Source: an uncultured Muribaculaceae bacterium (GTDB taxonomy: Bacteria; Bacteroidota; Bacteroidia; Bacteroidales; Muribaculaceae). Taken from it: a stretch of 64,000 bases of DNA. This document shows positions 35,310 through 44,928 of this stretch, in pieces; positions within the stretch are counted from its first letter, which is position 1; each line of letters starts with the position of its first letter. Made by a program: the position numbers and the translations under genes. Below the pieces are notes generated by a model, which was given only the letters and a program-made list of their open reading frames with translations, did not search any database and had not been told where the DNA came from. The stretch is taken from positions 29,480 to 93,479 of the forward strand of contig CALUIB010000013.1 of assembly GCA_944320595.1 (NCBI GenBank), read 5' to 3'.

Positions 35310-35481
35310 CATAGATAAGAGGTGCTGTGATGAATTGTTTTGAAAAATCAAAGCAGACTCTGTATTCCGGCTTTTTGAAAAATAAGATTTACTTACCGTA
35401 TGGCAGAATTCTGTGATTTTGGCCATAATGTCGGGGTATGTATGCATCAAGCAGGCAGTACAAAAGTTTTTTTTGTAAATT

Positions 35482-38220
35482 ATGAGAGAAGACAACGATA
35501 TACCCGAAGAAGAATTGGAGAATGACGGCAATGATGAATCGTGGCAGGAAACCAATGACGACGATGGCGAGGGAGCTGTGACACAAGCCCACTCGACCTA
35601 TGTGCCCAAGGACAATAGAATGCAATTGTCGGGGATGTTTCGTAACTGGTATCTTGATTATGCATCATACGTGATACTTGAACGTGCCGTACCGCATATT
35701 GAAGACGGATTGAAACCTGTTCAACGCCGCATATTGCACACGATGAAGGAGCTCGACGATGGCCGCTACAACAAGGTTGCCAACATCGTGGGCTTTACGA
35801 TGCAATATCACCCACATGGCGACGCATCGATAAAAGACGCATTGGTGCAGCTCGGACAGAAGAATTTGCTTATCGACACACAAGGGAACTGGGGGAACAT
35901 CCTCACCGGTGACGATGCCGCGGCGGGGCGATATATCGAGGCTCGGTTGTCGGAATTTGCGCTCGATGTGGCGTTCAGCCCCAAGATTACCGATTGGGGG
36001 CGTTCGTATGATGGTCGTAAGCCCGAACCCATAACGCTGCCCGTTAAATTTCCTCTTGTGCTTTTTCACGGTGCCGAAGGCATCGCCGTGGGCTTGTCAA
36101 CAAAAATATTGCCGCATAATTTCAACGAAATAATCGATGCAGCCGTTGCGTACCTGCGTGGCGAGCCGTTCCAGCTATATCCCGATTTCCCCACAGGCGG
36201 ATATGTGGACGTGAGACGTTACAACGATGGTGAGCGTGGTGGGCAGATACGCGCCCGTGCCAAAATAGAGAAACGCGACAGCAAGACGTTGGTTATAAAC
36301 GACCTGCCATACGGTTACACGACACCGAAACTCATTGAGTCGATATTGCTTGCGCAACGCAAGGGAAAGATAAAAATCAAGAAAATTGACGACAACACAT
36401 CATCGACCGCCGAAATCATAGTCACATTGCAGCCGGGTACGTCGAGCGACAAGACCATCGATGCCCTGTACGCATTTACCAATTGCGAGGCAAGCATTTC
36501 GCCAAATTGCTGCGTAATAGAGGACAAGAAACCTAAATTCTTGTCGGTGAGTGATATATTGCGCAACAATGTCGATCACACCAAGGATATGTTGCGTCGA
36601 GAGCTTGAAATACAGCGTGGAGAGACGCTTGAGTCGATACACTTTGCGTCGCTCGAAAAGATTTTCATAGAGGAGCGGATGTACAAAGACAAGGAATTTG
36701 AAGATAGCCGCGACCTCGACGAGGCAATAGCTCACATCGACCGTCGCCTTGAGCCTTGGAAACCGTCGTTTTACCGCGAGGTGACGCGTGACGACATACT
36801 GAAGCTGCTTGAAATAAAGACGCGCCGGTTCACGAAGTTCGACAGCGACAAAGCCGACGAGTACATAGCCATGCTCCGAGACCGTATCACCAAGATTGAT
36901 TACGAGCTTGAGCATATAGTAGATTATACCATAGAGTGGTTCGAGGGCTTGAAGGCCAAGTATGGGGCGATGTATCCGCGCCGCACCATTATACGCAATT
37001 TCGATACTATCGAGGCTACCAAGGTGGCCGAGGCCAATGAAAAGCTTTACATCAACCGCGAAGAAGGGTTCATAGGCACGTCGCTGAAGAAAGATGAGTT
37101 TGTGTGCAACTGCTCTGACATCGACGATGTAATTATCTTCTACAAGGACGGCAAGTATAAAGTGATAAAGGTGGCCGAAAAAATATACGTCGGCAAGAAC
37201 ATATTATACTTGAATGTGTTCAAGCGGAATGATTCGCGCACTATCTACAATGTGGTTTACCAAGACGGCAAGGGCGGAGTAGTGTATATGAAACGGTTTG
37301 CCGTGACAGGCATCACTCGCGACAAGGAATATGACCTTACCCAAGGCAAGCCCGGTTCGAAGGTGCTGTGGTTCACAGCCAACCCCAACGGAGAGGCCGA
37401 GGTGCTCCGCATCACGTTAAAGCCAAAGTTCCGACTGAAGGTGTTGCAGTTCGACGTTGACCTTGCCGACCTTGCAATCAAGGGCAAGCAGTCGCGCGGC
37501 AATGTGGTGACAAAGAACGAGGTGCACCGCATTTCGCTCAAGGAACGCGGCACTTCCACCCTGGGCGGACGTGAAGTGTGGTTCGACCCCGATGTACTCA
37601 GGCTTAACTACGACGGGCGTGGCCGCTCGCTCGGGGAATTTGCCGGCACCGACCAAGTGCTTGTCGTTTGTACCAATGGCGAGTATTACACCACTTCGTT
37701 CGACTCGGGCAACCACTATAGCGACGACATACTACGCATCGAGAAGTTCCGCCCACATGCGGTGTGGACGGCTGTGCTGTTTGATGCTGACCAGGGGTAT
37801 GTTTACGTCAAGCGTTTTGAATTCGAGCCGTCGGTGCGCCGCCAGAATTTTATCGGGGGGAATGCCGATTCGCGCTTGATGCTGCTTACCGACAAGCGTT
37901 ATCCGCGCTTTGACGTGAAATTTGGTGGCGGCGACAGTTTCCGCGAGAATATAGTCATTGACGCCGAGGAATTCATAGGCGTGAAAAGTTTCAAGGCCAA
38001 AGGGAAACGCATCTCTAACTACATGGTAGAGGCGGTTACGGAAATTGAACCGCGAGAAGTCCCCGAGGATGAAGAAGTAGAAACGGCTGATGCGGAAATC
38101 GATGATGGCGGCGATGCGCCCGATGAAAAGCCTATATGCCAGCAAGATGTGCTTGATGAACTCACCGGGCAGAAGAAACTGTTTGACATAGAACCCGATG
38201 ACGGCAGCAGTGTGGAATAG
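35482..38220 (+). CDS. parC: DNA topoisomerase IV subunit A (gyrase A family)
   Basis: A 912-residue type IIA topoisomerase breakage-reunion subunit. After an acidic N-terminal extension of about 45 residues, the core begins SGMFRNWYLDYASYVILERAVPHIEDGLKPVQRRIL. The catalytic tyrosine is Y151 in AAAGRYIEARLSEF. The C-terminal domain holds beta-pinwheel blades (VWFDPDVLRLNYDGRGRSL) and an acidic tail. The divergent core and overall length fit the Bacteroidetes ParC branch better than GyrA. It unlinks daughter chromosomes together with ParE, which is not in the window. Confidence 0.88.
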   Translation: MREDNDIPEEELENDGNDESWQETNDDDGEGAVTQAHSTYVPKDNRMQLSGMFRNWYLDYASYVILERAVPHIEDGLKPVQRRILHTMKELDDGRYNKVANIVGFTMQYHPHGDASIKDALVQLGQKNLLIDTQGNWGNILTGDDAAAGRYIEARLSEFALDVAFSPKITDWGRSYDGRKPEPITLPVKFPLVLFHGAEGIAVGLSTKILPHNFNEIIDAAVAYLRGEPFQLYPDFPTGGYVDVRRYNDGERGGQIRARAKIEKRDSKTLVINDLPYGYTTPKLIESILLAQRKGKIKIKKIDDNTSSTAEIIVTLQPGTSSDKTIDALYAFTNCEASISPNCCVIEDKKPKFLSVSDILRNNVDHTKDMLRRELEIQRGETLESIHFASLEKIFIEERMYKDKEFEDSRDLDEAIAHIDRRLEPWKPSFYREVTRDDILKLLEIKTRRFTKFDSDKADEYIAMLRDRITKIDYELEHIVDYTIEWFEGLKAKYGAMYPRRTIIRNFDTIEATKVAEANEKLYINREEGFIGTSLKKDEFVCNCSDIDDVIIFYKDGKYKVIKVAEKIYVGKNILYLNVFKRNDSRTIYNVVYQDGKGGVVYMKRFAVTGITRDKEYDLTQGKPGSKVLWFTANPNGEAEVLRITLKPKFRLKVLQFDVDLADLAIKGKQSRGNVVTKNEVHRISLKERGTSTLGGREVWFDPDVLRLNYDGRGRSLGEFAGTDQVLVVCTNGEYYTTSFDSGNHYSDDILRIEKFRPHAVWTAVLFDADQGYVYVKRFEFEPSVRRQNFIGGNADSRLMLLTDKRYPRFDVKFGGGDSFRENIVIDAEEFIGVKSFKAKGKRISNYMVEAVTEIEPREVPEDEEVETADAEIDDGGDAPDEKPICQQDVLDELTGQKKLFDIEPDDGSSVE

Positions 38221-39106
38221 GGCTGTGGTGAAGTGCGCGGTTGCCGTGCTAATAGCGTTGTTGCGGCCTGTCGCGGCTCGTGCTGAAGGGGTGTATGCCG
38301 ACAGTGTGCCTGCTGTGGCGGCTGTTGTCGAGCGGCCAGTCAATTCGTCGTTTATGTTCGATGCAGGCGGTGCGCAAATACTCGACACATACCTGACGCC
38401 CATAAAATACTCCGGACTAAACCTTAGGATAGGTTACGAGCGGTTGCAGGCCATGAAGTTTAATCCGCACGGTTGGGTGTCGCAGATAGAGGCTGGAGTT
38501 GAATATCAAAAGGTTCACAATGCGCCCGGCAACCACACCATGCACTCGCTAATGTGCGAATTTCAGTGGGGCATGATGCACAGGTGGCGAATTGATTGCA
38601 TGCCTGGGCTGCAATTGATGGCTGGCGGAGGTACGCGATTCCGAGGCGGTGTGATTTACAATGCCAGCAATTCCAATAATCCAGTGTCGGCCAAGATACA
38701 TTGGAGCGTTAACCTGCAAGGCATGGCCGTGTATAATATGCGCGTGGGGCGGCTGCCGCTGACGTTGCGGTACCAAGTCACCTTGCCAGTGCTTGGAGCG
38801 TTTTTTTCTCCCGAATACGGGCAATCGTTCTATGAAATATACCTCGGCGACCGTGGCGGCATAGTGCATTGCGGCTGGTGGGGCAACAGGTTTGATATGC
38901 GCAATCTGCTGACCGTGGATTTGCACCTTGGGCACACGTCGCTACGCATAGGTTATCGCGGCCAGATAGAGACGAGCTATGTCAATAACCTCAATTACCA
39001 CTTCTTCACCCACAGTGCCATAATAGGCGTGAGCGGCGAATGGCTGTCGTTGAGGCCCGGCAAGGGCGACGTGGAGCGGGCGCGTATCATTTCGGCATTA
39101 TATTAG
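38198..39106 (+). CDS. DUF3316-like exported protein
   Basis: A 302-residue protein with a signal peptide (VVKCAVAVLIALLRPVAARA), then a region starting DTYLTPIKYSGLNLRIGYERLQAMKF that resembles DUF3316, a Bacteroidetes-specific family. Alternating hydrophobic strands and aromatic residues suggest a beta-barrel or an outer-membrane-associated protein. Its ATG overlaps the end of parC by 23 bases, so it is probably cotranscribed. Function is unknown. Confidence 0.7.
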   Translation: MTAAVWNRAVVKCAVAVLIALLRPVAARAEGVYADSVPAVAAVVERPVNSSFMFDAGGAQILDTYLTPIKYSGLNLRIGYERLQAMKFNPHGWVSQIEAGVEYQKVHNAPGNHTMHSLMCEFQWGMMHRWRIDCMPGLQLMAGGGTRFRGGVIYNASNSNNPVSAKIHWSVNLQGMAVYNMRVGRLPLTLRYQVTLPVLGAFFSPEYGQSFYEIYLGDRGGIVHCGWWGNRFDMRNLLTVDLHLGHTSLRIGYRGQIETSYVNNLNYHFFTHSAIIGVSGEWLSLRPGKGDVERARIISALY

Positions 39107-39111
39107 CAATT

Positions 39112-40152
39112 ATGAAAAGATTTATCAAAGGCATTTTGTTGTCGGCTATGGCCAGCATATCGCTCATGTTGGTCTCTTGCCATGATTACGAGGAATTTGC
39201 CAACGACCCTCAGGGCAACTTCGATGCACTGTGGACAATAATAGATGAGCATTATTGCTTTTTCGAGTATAAGGACATCGACTGGAACGAGGTGGGCCAG
39301 CGTTACCGTGCGCAGGTGCGCCCCGAGATGACGAGCGAGGAACTCTTTGACGTGTGCGCCCAGATGCTCAAGGAACTTAAAGACGGGCACACCAACCTTA
39401 TATCGTCATGGGACGTGTCGCGCTACTGGATATGGGAACAGTATCCCGAGAATTACGACGAGCGCATAATCGACCAGTATTACTTGAATTTCAATTACAG
39501 GCAGGCATCGGGCATAAAATACCAGATATTGAGCAACAACATCGGGTATATGCACTATGGAGACTTCGGTTCAAATATAGGCGAGGGAAACCTTGACATG
39601 ATATTGTCTTATCTTGCGGCCTGCGACGGCTTGGTGATTGACGTGCGTGGCAATGGCGGAGGTTTTTTGATGAATGTGGAGACGCTCGTGGGGCGTTTTA
39701 TCACCGAACCCATACACGCCGGGTATATTTCTCACAAGACCGGCCCGGGGCATGACGAGTTTTCTGAACCGTATGCCTATTATTTCGAGCCTGCCGACGA
39801 TTACCGAATCAAGTTTATGAAACCAATTGTTGTCTTGGCCAACAGGGCATCGTTCAGCGCGACGAACAATTTTGTGTCGATTATGAAGATGCTGCCCAAT
39901 GTGCGCGTGGTGGGCGACACCACTGGTGGCGGCAGCGGTATGCCGTTCACGTCGGAATTGCCTAACGGGTGGAATGTGCGTTTTTCGGCCTGTTCCATCC
40001 TCGATGCGACCGGTCGCGAGACTGAATTCGGCACCGAACCGTCAGAGGGCTACAAGGTTGATATGTCGGAGTCCGACATGGCCGCAGGCCGCGACACAAT
40101 CCTTGAAACAGCCTTTGCCGCCATCGAAGATATGACGGCCTCCGGCATCTGA
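39112..40152 (+). CDS. S41 family peptidase, lipoprotein
   Basis: A 346-residue C-terminal-processing-type serine peptidase. The signal sequence ends in the lipobox LVSC, giving a lipidated Cys near residue 24. The core has DGLVIDVRGNGGG near 185 and ANRASFSATNNF, where S249 is the likely catalytic serine. There is no recognisable PDZ domain. It begins 5 bases after the DUF3316-like gene; I chose ATG at 39112 because the frame open upstream overlaps that gene. Substrate unknown. Confidence 0.87.
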   Translation: MKRFIKGILLSAMASISLMLVSCHDYEEFANDPQGNFDALWTIIDEHYCFFEYKDIDWNEVGQRYRAQVRPEMTSEELFDVCAQMLKELKDGHTNLISSWDVSRYWIWEQYPENYDERIIDQYYLNFNYRQASGIKYQILSNNIGYMHYGDFGSNIGEGNLDMILSYLAACDGLVIDVRGNGGGFLMNVETLVGRFITEPIHAGYISHKTGPGHDEFSEPYAYYFEPADDYRIKFMKPIVVLANRASFSATNNFVSIMKMLPNVRVVGDTTGGGSGMPFTSELPNGWNVRFSACSILDATGRETEFGTEPSEGYKVDMSESDMAAGRDTILETAFAAIEDMTASGI

Positions 40153-40218
40153 ACGATGCTTCGGTATCTGTCGCAGACAATTGGCAGGCCAAAGGATGTT
40201 TTTTACAATACTTTTCAG

Positions 40219-40226
40219 TAATTTTG
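40219..40226 (+). promoter_or_regulatory. -7 element upstream of the 40291 gene
   Basis: TAATTTTG at 40219-40226 fits TAnnTTTG. A clear -33 element is missing. The ATG is at 40291. Confidence 0.4.
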
Positions 40227-40290
40227 TCGCACGTGCTTGCCGTCCATATAGGATTGGCAATAATGATGCAACCAACGAAAATAGTAAAAA

Positions 40291-41298
40291 ATGAACAGGA
40301 TATTCGCAATTTGCGCCATTATGGCGGCGGTGGCGGTTGCTGCCACCGGGGAGGCTTATGCCGATGATAAATACGAACGTGTCAACACCGAGTGGCAGGC
40401 TGCCGTGGCGGCTGCCATCGACTCGTTTCCCGAGGGCGGGGGGTATTACACGGGGCGCAACACCAACGCCCAATTCCGCCGCACGGCGTGGAGGCAGATG
40501 AACGAGGCTTTCGGCATGGACCCTACCGACTCGCAACCGCGGCTCAATGTATCGGCGGCAGTGCCGTCGTTCGACGCGATGGCCATTTACTTGGCATTGC
40601 TGAAGTCGATACAGGTGTGGGATGGCGGCGACGGGCGGCAAGATGTTCCCAACCTGTCGTGGTTCAGCATGAAACCGTTTTGCGGCGTTACCGATGTCAT
40701 AAACAACCGTGGCTACACGCAAGCCGACGGCGAGGGGCTGTGGGGCATGGCCAAGGCCAACGGGCCCGGAATTGCCGTTATTGTGAAGGAACTTGGTGCC
40801 GGGTTCAGCTTTATGGGTTATCGTGGAGCCAAGACCGAGGCGTACCGCGAGGACAAGAAGGAGCGTTACCTCTCCGACGAAGAGTGGGTGGCCGCTCCCG
40901 TGTGGCCGCAAGCCCGCAAAGGCGATTTCATGAAAATATTTTGGAACCGAAACGAAAGCGGCAGTGACTGCGGGGCCATAATAGGCGACAATGGCAAGCC
41001 TGGCGAGGAGCAGGAATGCAGCACGGTGGCAATATTCATGGGATATGACGGCGATGGGAACGTGATGTACTGGAGTTCAAACGACAATGCCGAAAATCCC
41101 GTCAATGGAGGTTACGGCGTAGCCGTGTGCCGCCGCACCGACATACAGCGCGTGGTGTTTACCCGCATCATGGAACCCGAGAAATTTGCCGATGCCAAGG
41201 ACTGGCGTGCGAGCAAGGTCCACAAGTGGCTGCGCGAGCTTGGCGGCAAGCGCCACGGCACCGGCAAGGAGCTTAAAAAGCAGTGCGGCATAGATTAG
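40291..41298 (+). CDS. Exported protein, unknown (amidase-like look)
   Basis: A 335-residue protein with a signal peptide (MNRIFAICAIMAAVAVAATG, cut near AYA). Its middle, WPQARKGDFMKIFWNRN and then STVAIFMGYDGDGNVMYWSSN, has the rhythm of NlpC/P60 or CHAP-like amidases near their histidine. The usual cysteine and histidine are not evident at the matching places (PSFDAMAIY; CSTVAIF). It may be an inactive relative or an unrelated family, so I assign no function. It appears to be transcribed on its own. Confidence 0.7.
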   Translation: MNRIFAICAIMAAVAVAATGEAYADDKYERVNTEWQAAVAAAIDSFPEGGGYYTGRNTNAQFRRTAWRQMNEAFGMDPTDSQPRLNVSAAVPSFDAMAIYLALLKSIQVWDGGDGRQDVPNLSWFSMKPFCGVTDVINNRGYTQADGEGLWGMAKANGPGIAVIVKELGAGFSFMGYRGAKTEAYREDKKERYLSDEEWVAAPVWPQARKGDFMKIFWNRNESGSDCGAIIGDNGKPGEEQECSTVAIFMGYDGDGNVMYWSSNDNAENPVNGGYGVAVCRRTDIQRVVFTRIMEPEKFADAKDWRASKVHKWLRELGGKRHGTGKELKKQCGID

Positions 41299-41387
41299 CA
41301 CGCGGCGCAGTAAAGAGATGGAATGCGAAATTTTGTGCGATTCGGAATACGGATTGCGGTTATTAATGTTTTAAGCCCGTTTTTATC

Positions 41388-42422
41388 ATGATTAAAAGAT
41401 TGGCCATTATGTTTTTGGCCGTGTGTGTATGTGGGATAGTGGGCATGCAGGCGCAAAAGAATGAGTCATTCCGTCCCGGCCAAGTGTGGAATGATACTGA
41501 AGGAAATCCAATCAATGCTCACGGAGGCGGATTACTGTATCACCAAGGCACATATTACTGGTATGGGGAATACAAGGTGGGTGAGACCGTTTTGCCGGCC
41601 GATGCCACGTGGGAGCGTTATCGGACTGATGTTACAGGCATCAGCTGCTATTCCAGCAAGGACTTGCTCAACTGGCGGTTCGAGGGGGTGGTGCTAAAGG
41701 CTGTTCCCGACGACCCGGGGAGTGACTTGCACCCGTCGCAGGTGGTTGAGCGCCCGAAAGTTATATATAATGAGGAAACCGGTAAGTTCGTCATGTGGAT
41801 GCACACCGACAGCCCCGATTATGGCAAGGCTGAGGCTGGTGTGGCCATAGCCGATTCCCCGACGGGTGAGTTCAAGTATCTGGGAGGGTTTCGCCCCAAT
41901 GGCACTATGAGCCGCGACCAGGCGCTGTTTGTGGACGATGACGGCACGGCCTATCAGTTCTCGTCTTCTGAAGATAACCAGACAATGCACATTAATCGGC
42001 TGACTGATGACTATACCAAGCCCGATGGCACTTATGTACGCCGTTTTGTGGATATGTCGCGCGAGGCTCCTGCGGTGTTCAAGCATGGCGGCAAGTATTA
42101 TATGCTTTCAAGTGGCTGCACCGGGTGGTCGCCAAACGAGGCCGAGCTGGCAGTGGCCGATTCCATAATGGGCGAATGGACTGTGATAGGAAATCCTTGT
42201 ACAGGCCCCGATTCGGAAAAGACTTTCTGCGGGCAAAGTACATTTGTCATACCCGTTCAGGGCAAGAAGAATGCCTATATAGCTTGTTTCGATATGTGGA
42301 ACAAGACCGATTTGCAGAACAGCAAATACATTTGGCTGCCTATTTTGATTGACGAGCATACAGGCAAACTCAGCATTCCATGGCTTGCCGAGTGGGATAT
42401 GTCGGTGTTCGACAACAAGTAG
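41388..42422 (+). CDS. Glycoside hydrolase family 43
   Basis: A 344-residue secreted enzyme with a signal peptide (about 1-22, ending MQA) and a five-bladed propeller. HGGGLLYHQGTYYWYGE near residue 45 and ERPKVIYNEETGKFVMWMH near 120 resemble exo-beta-1,3-galactanase-like GH43 members. The third acidic residue probably lies in SREAPAVFKHGGKYYML near 230. It would remove galactose or arabinose units from plant side chains. No SusC/SusD pair is adjacent. Confidence 0.85.
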   Translation: MIKRLAIMFLAVCVCGIVGMQAQKNESFRPGQVWNDTEGNPINAHGGGLLYHQGTYYWYGEYKVGETVLPADATWERYRTDVTGISCYSSKDLLNWRFEGVVLKAVPDDPGSDLHPSQVVERPKVIYNEETGKFVMWMHTDSPDYGKAEAGVAIADSPTGEFKYLGGFRPNGTMSRDQALFVDDDGTAYQFSSSEDNQTMHINRLTDDYTKPDGTYVRRFVDMSREAPAVFKHGGKYYMLSSGCTGWSPNEAELAVADSIMGEWTVIGNPCTGPDSEKTFCGQSTFVIPVQGKKNAYIACFDMWNKTDLQNSKYIWLPILIDEHTGKLSIPWLAEWDMSVFDNK

Positions 42423-42490
42423 GTTGCGTGTCCTGCTTATGGCATGCACATAAACAATGGGGGTGTTCCGTAATTAGGAAATGATATTTT

Positions 42491-42726
42491 CCACGGGCGG
42501 CGTAGCCGTCCAATCTTGCTTAACCGCCGGTGAGGCGTAGCCAAAGCGGCGGACAAGCAACCTACTACAAATGTGGCCTCGGAGAGGTAGAATATGCTTG
42601 TCAACAGGCGGTTATTCGACCTCTCCGAGGCCGTTTGCGTATAGGATTTATCTACCTCGGGTTCGCCTCCCAGGGGTTTGGCTCACACCGAGGTTAAGCA
42701 AGGTTGGACGGCTACGCCGCCCGTGG
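42491..42726. repeat. Nested inverted-repeat element (MITE-like)
   Basis: The 35-base ends 42491-42525 and 42692-42726 are complementary with one mismatch. Inside lies a second perfect 14-bp inverted repeat (42575-42588 with 42619-42632). The whole 236-base unit could fold into a large cruciform. It fills most of the 339-base gap between two converging genes and contains no gene. It resembles a non-autonomous mobile element, but I found no clear target duplication. Confidence 0.7.
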
Positions 42727-42761
42727 CGCATAATGCGACGCACACTCTTTATTTTTTGCTT

Positions 42762-44915
42762 TTACTTGTTTTTTGCTTTTGCGCGGAGTTCTTTTGCCCA
42801 GCGGGCTATCTTGTCGTAAAATTTGGTTTCGGCTATGCCGTGTGGGTTGGCAAACGACAGATTTTCAATGGGGTCGCCTTTCTGTTCGGGGTATAGCACC
42901 ATCACGCTGCAATTGCTGAAGTATTTCGAGATTTGCGTGGGCAGCTTGTCAAATGAGTTTTGGTAGGATATGAACCCGCGGCGCGCGTTCACGGCCACAA
43001 ACAGGTGGTCGTAGTTTACGCGGTTCGATAGCATCAGCAAGTCGTCCCAGTCGTCCATCACGAAGAATTGGGCCCGAGTGTTGAGCTTTTTCTTCTGCAT
43101 CACTCCTTTTATGTAGCCAAGTGTCTGTTCCTGGGCGTGGAAGTGCACGCGGCAGCCGAGCTGTGCGCTCATGCGGCATATATGGGTGACCCACTTCACA
43201 AATCCGGCCTCGAACTCGGCCTTTGGCGGCACGGCCACCACTATTCGGCGCAGGGTGTTGACTGGCATCAGCAGGCGGACAACCATTACCTCCAGGTAGG
43301 TGTTCTTGAGCAGGTTCTCGGTCATGTTGCCGAAGAACGAGTCAACTATGCTCGACTTGTAGTGCAGCCCTATGATGATTGCCGTGGCGTTGTTTTCCTT
43401 GGCCGTGTGCAGTATGCCGGTGGTGATGTTTAGGTCGAAACGGCTCACCGTCTTCAGCTCCACTCCGGCCGAGGCAGCTATTTGCGCGGCGCGTTCCAAG
43501 TTGCGCCGGGCTTGTATTTCAAGTTTTATGGTGTCGTTGTTGTCGTTAATCACGCTCAGTGCCACAAGGTTGTCGGTAGCTTTGTGGTCGCGCACCACCA
43601 GGGCGAGGCTCATGAGCGTGTCGATGGTGCTGGGGTTGGCCACGGGAATGAGGAAACGCTCCTGCGGCTGATGCTTGTCCTCGCTTGCCGCCGCGGCCTC
43701 GTCGATGGCCATGTGCTTGGCGGCATGCTCGGTGATGAACGAGCTTACGATGCATGTGACGAGAATGAGCAGTATGGTGCCGTTGAGCACGTCCTCGTTG
43801 AGCAGCCGTTCGCCCGACGGAGTGATGATGTTGTAGCCCACCATCACTGCGGCCAGCGTGGCTGCGGCCTGTGCGGTGCTTAGGCCATACATCATGGAGC
43901 CTTCTATGCTGCTCATGTTGAAAATCTTCTGCGTGAGCCACGATGCAATCCACTTGCCTGCCAGTGCCACCACTATCATCACCCCGGCCACCTTTATCGA
44001 GTCGATGTGGCCGAAAAGCACGTCCACATTGATTAACATACCCACTCCGATGAGGAAATAGGGAATAAAGAGTGCGTTGCCCACAAATTCCAGGTGGTTC
44101 ATGAGCGGCGACACTTGCGGGATGAGGCGGTTAAGCACAAGACCCACGAGGAACGCCCCCAGGATGCCCTCCATGCCCACGTAGGCCATAAGCCCCGCGC
44201 CGAGGAACACCATTGCAAGCACGAATATGAATTGCACCACCCCGTCGCTGTAGCGGCGGAAGAACCATCGCCCGATGCGCGGGAAGGCATACATGATTAT
44301 TGCGCCGAGTACCACGAATTTCACCAGAAGCCACACCCAGTAGAGTTCCGACACCTGCCCCTTGTAAAGCCCGCTTATGATGGCCAGCACGAGCAGCGTG
44401 AGCGTGTCGGTGACGGCGGTGCCGCCCACGGCTATGCCCACCGAGCGTTGCCGCGTCACGCCATAACGCTGGGCTATGGGGTAGGCCACGAGTGTGTGCG
44501 AGGCATACATGCTGGCCAGCAATATCGACGTGAGCAGCCCGTAATTTAGCAGGTTAAGGTTGGTCCAGATGCCTATCACCATTGGCACGATGAAGGCAAG
44601 CAGGCCCAGCGCGATGGCCTTTAGGCGTATGCTCTTGAAGTCTTCCATGTTCATTTCGAGCCCGGCAAGGAACATTATGTAGTATAGCCCCACCTGCCCG
44701 AACAGCTCGAAACTGCTGTCGCGCACCAGTATGTTCAGTCCATGCTCGCCTATCAGCACACCTGCCAGTATCATGCCTATGATGTGTGGAATGCGCAATT
44801 TTTCGAGTATTATAGGCGCAAGCAGTATGATTGCCAGCACTATGAAGAATATCCATGTGGGGTCGGCAATTGGCAAGTCGATGTGTAAGCCTATATATTC
44901 GAGCAGTTTTTCCAT
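42762..44915 (-). CDS. Cation:proton antiporter (CPA2) with stress-protein-like C-terminus
   Basis: A 717-residue inner membrane protein. About 12 membrane helices fill residues 20-400 (for example WIFFIVLAIILLAPIIL, FELFGQVGLYYIMFLAGLEMN), as in Na+/H+ or K+/H+ exchangers of the CPA2/KefB type. The cytoplasmic part from about 430 contains universal-stress-protein-like segments (RFLIPVANPSTIDTLMSLAL, NNATAIIIGLHYKSS). It exchanges cations for protons; the ion is not clear. It starts 13 bases after the M20 gene, so the two are cotranscribed. Confidence 0.9.
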   Translation of the reverse strand: MEKLLEYIGLHIDLPIADPTWIFFIVLAIILLAPIILEKLRIPHIIGMILAGVLIGEHGLNILVRDSSFELFGQVGLYYIMFLAGLEMNMEDFKSIRLKAIALGLLAFIVPMVIGIWTNLNLLNYGLLTSILLASMYASHTLVAYPIAQRYGVTRQRSVGIAVGGTAVTDTLTLLVLAIISGLYKGQVSELYWVWLLVKFVVLGAIIMYAFPRIGRWFFRRYSDGVVQFIFVLAMVFLGAGLMAYVGMEGILGAFLVGLVLNRLIPQVSPLMNHLEFVGNALFIPYFLIGVGMLINVDVLFGHIDSIKVAGVMIVVALAGKWIASWLTQKIFNMSSIEGSMMYGLSTAQAAATLAAVMVGYNIITPSGERLLNEDVLNGTILLILVTCIVSSFITEHAAKHMAIDEAAAASEDKHQPQERFLIPVANPSTIDTLMSLALVVRDHKATDNLVALSVINDNNDTIKLEIQARRNLERAAQIAASAGVELKTVSRFDLNITTGILHTAKENNATAIIIGLHYKSSIVDSFFGNMTENLLKNTYLEVMVVRLLMPVNTLRRIVVAVPPKAEFEAGFVKWVTHICRMSAQLGCRVHFHAQEQTLGYIKGVMQKKKLNTRAQFFVMDDWDDLLMLSNRVNYDHLFVAVNARRGFISYQNSFDKLPTQISKYFSNCSVMVLYPEQKGDPIENLSFANPHGIAETKFYDKIARWAKELRAKAKNK

Positions 44916-44928
44916 TTCGGGGCAGTGG

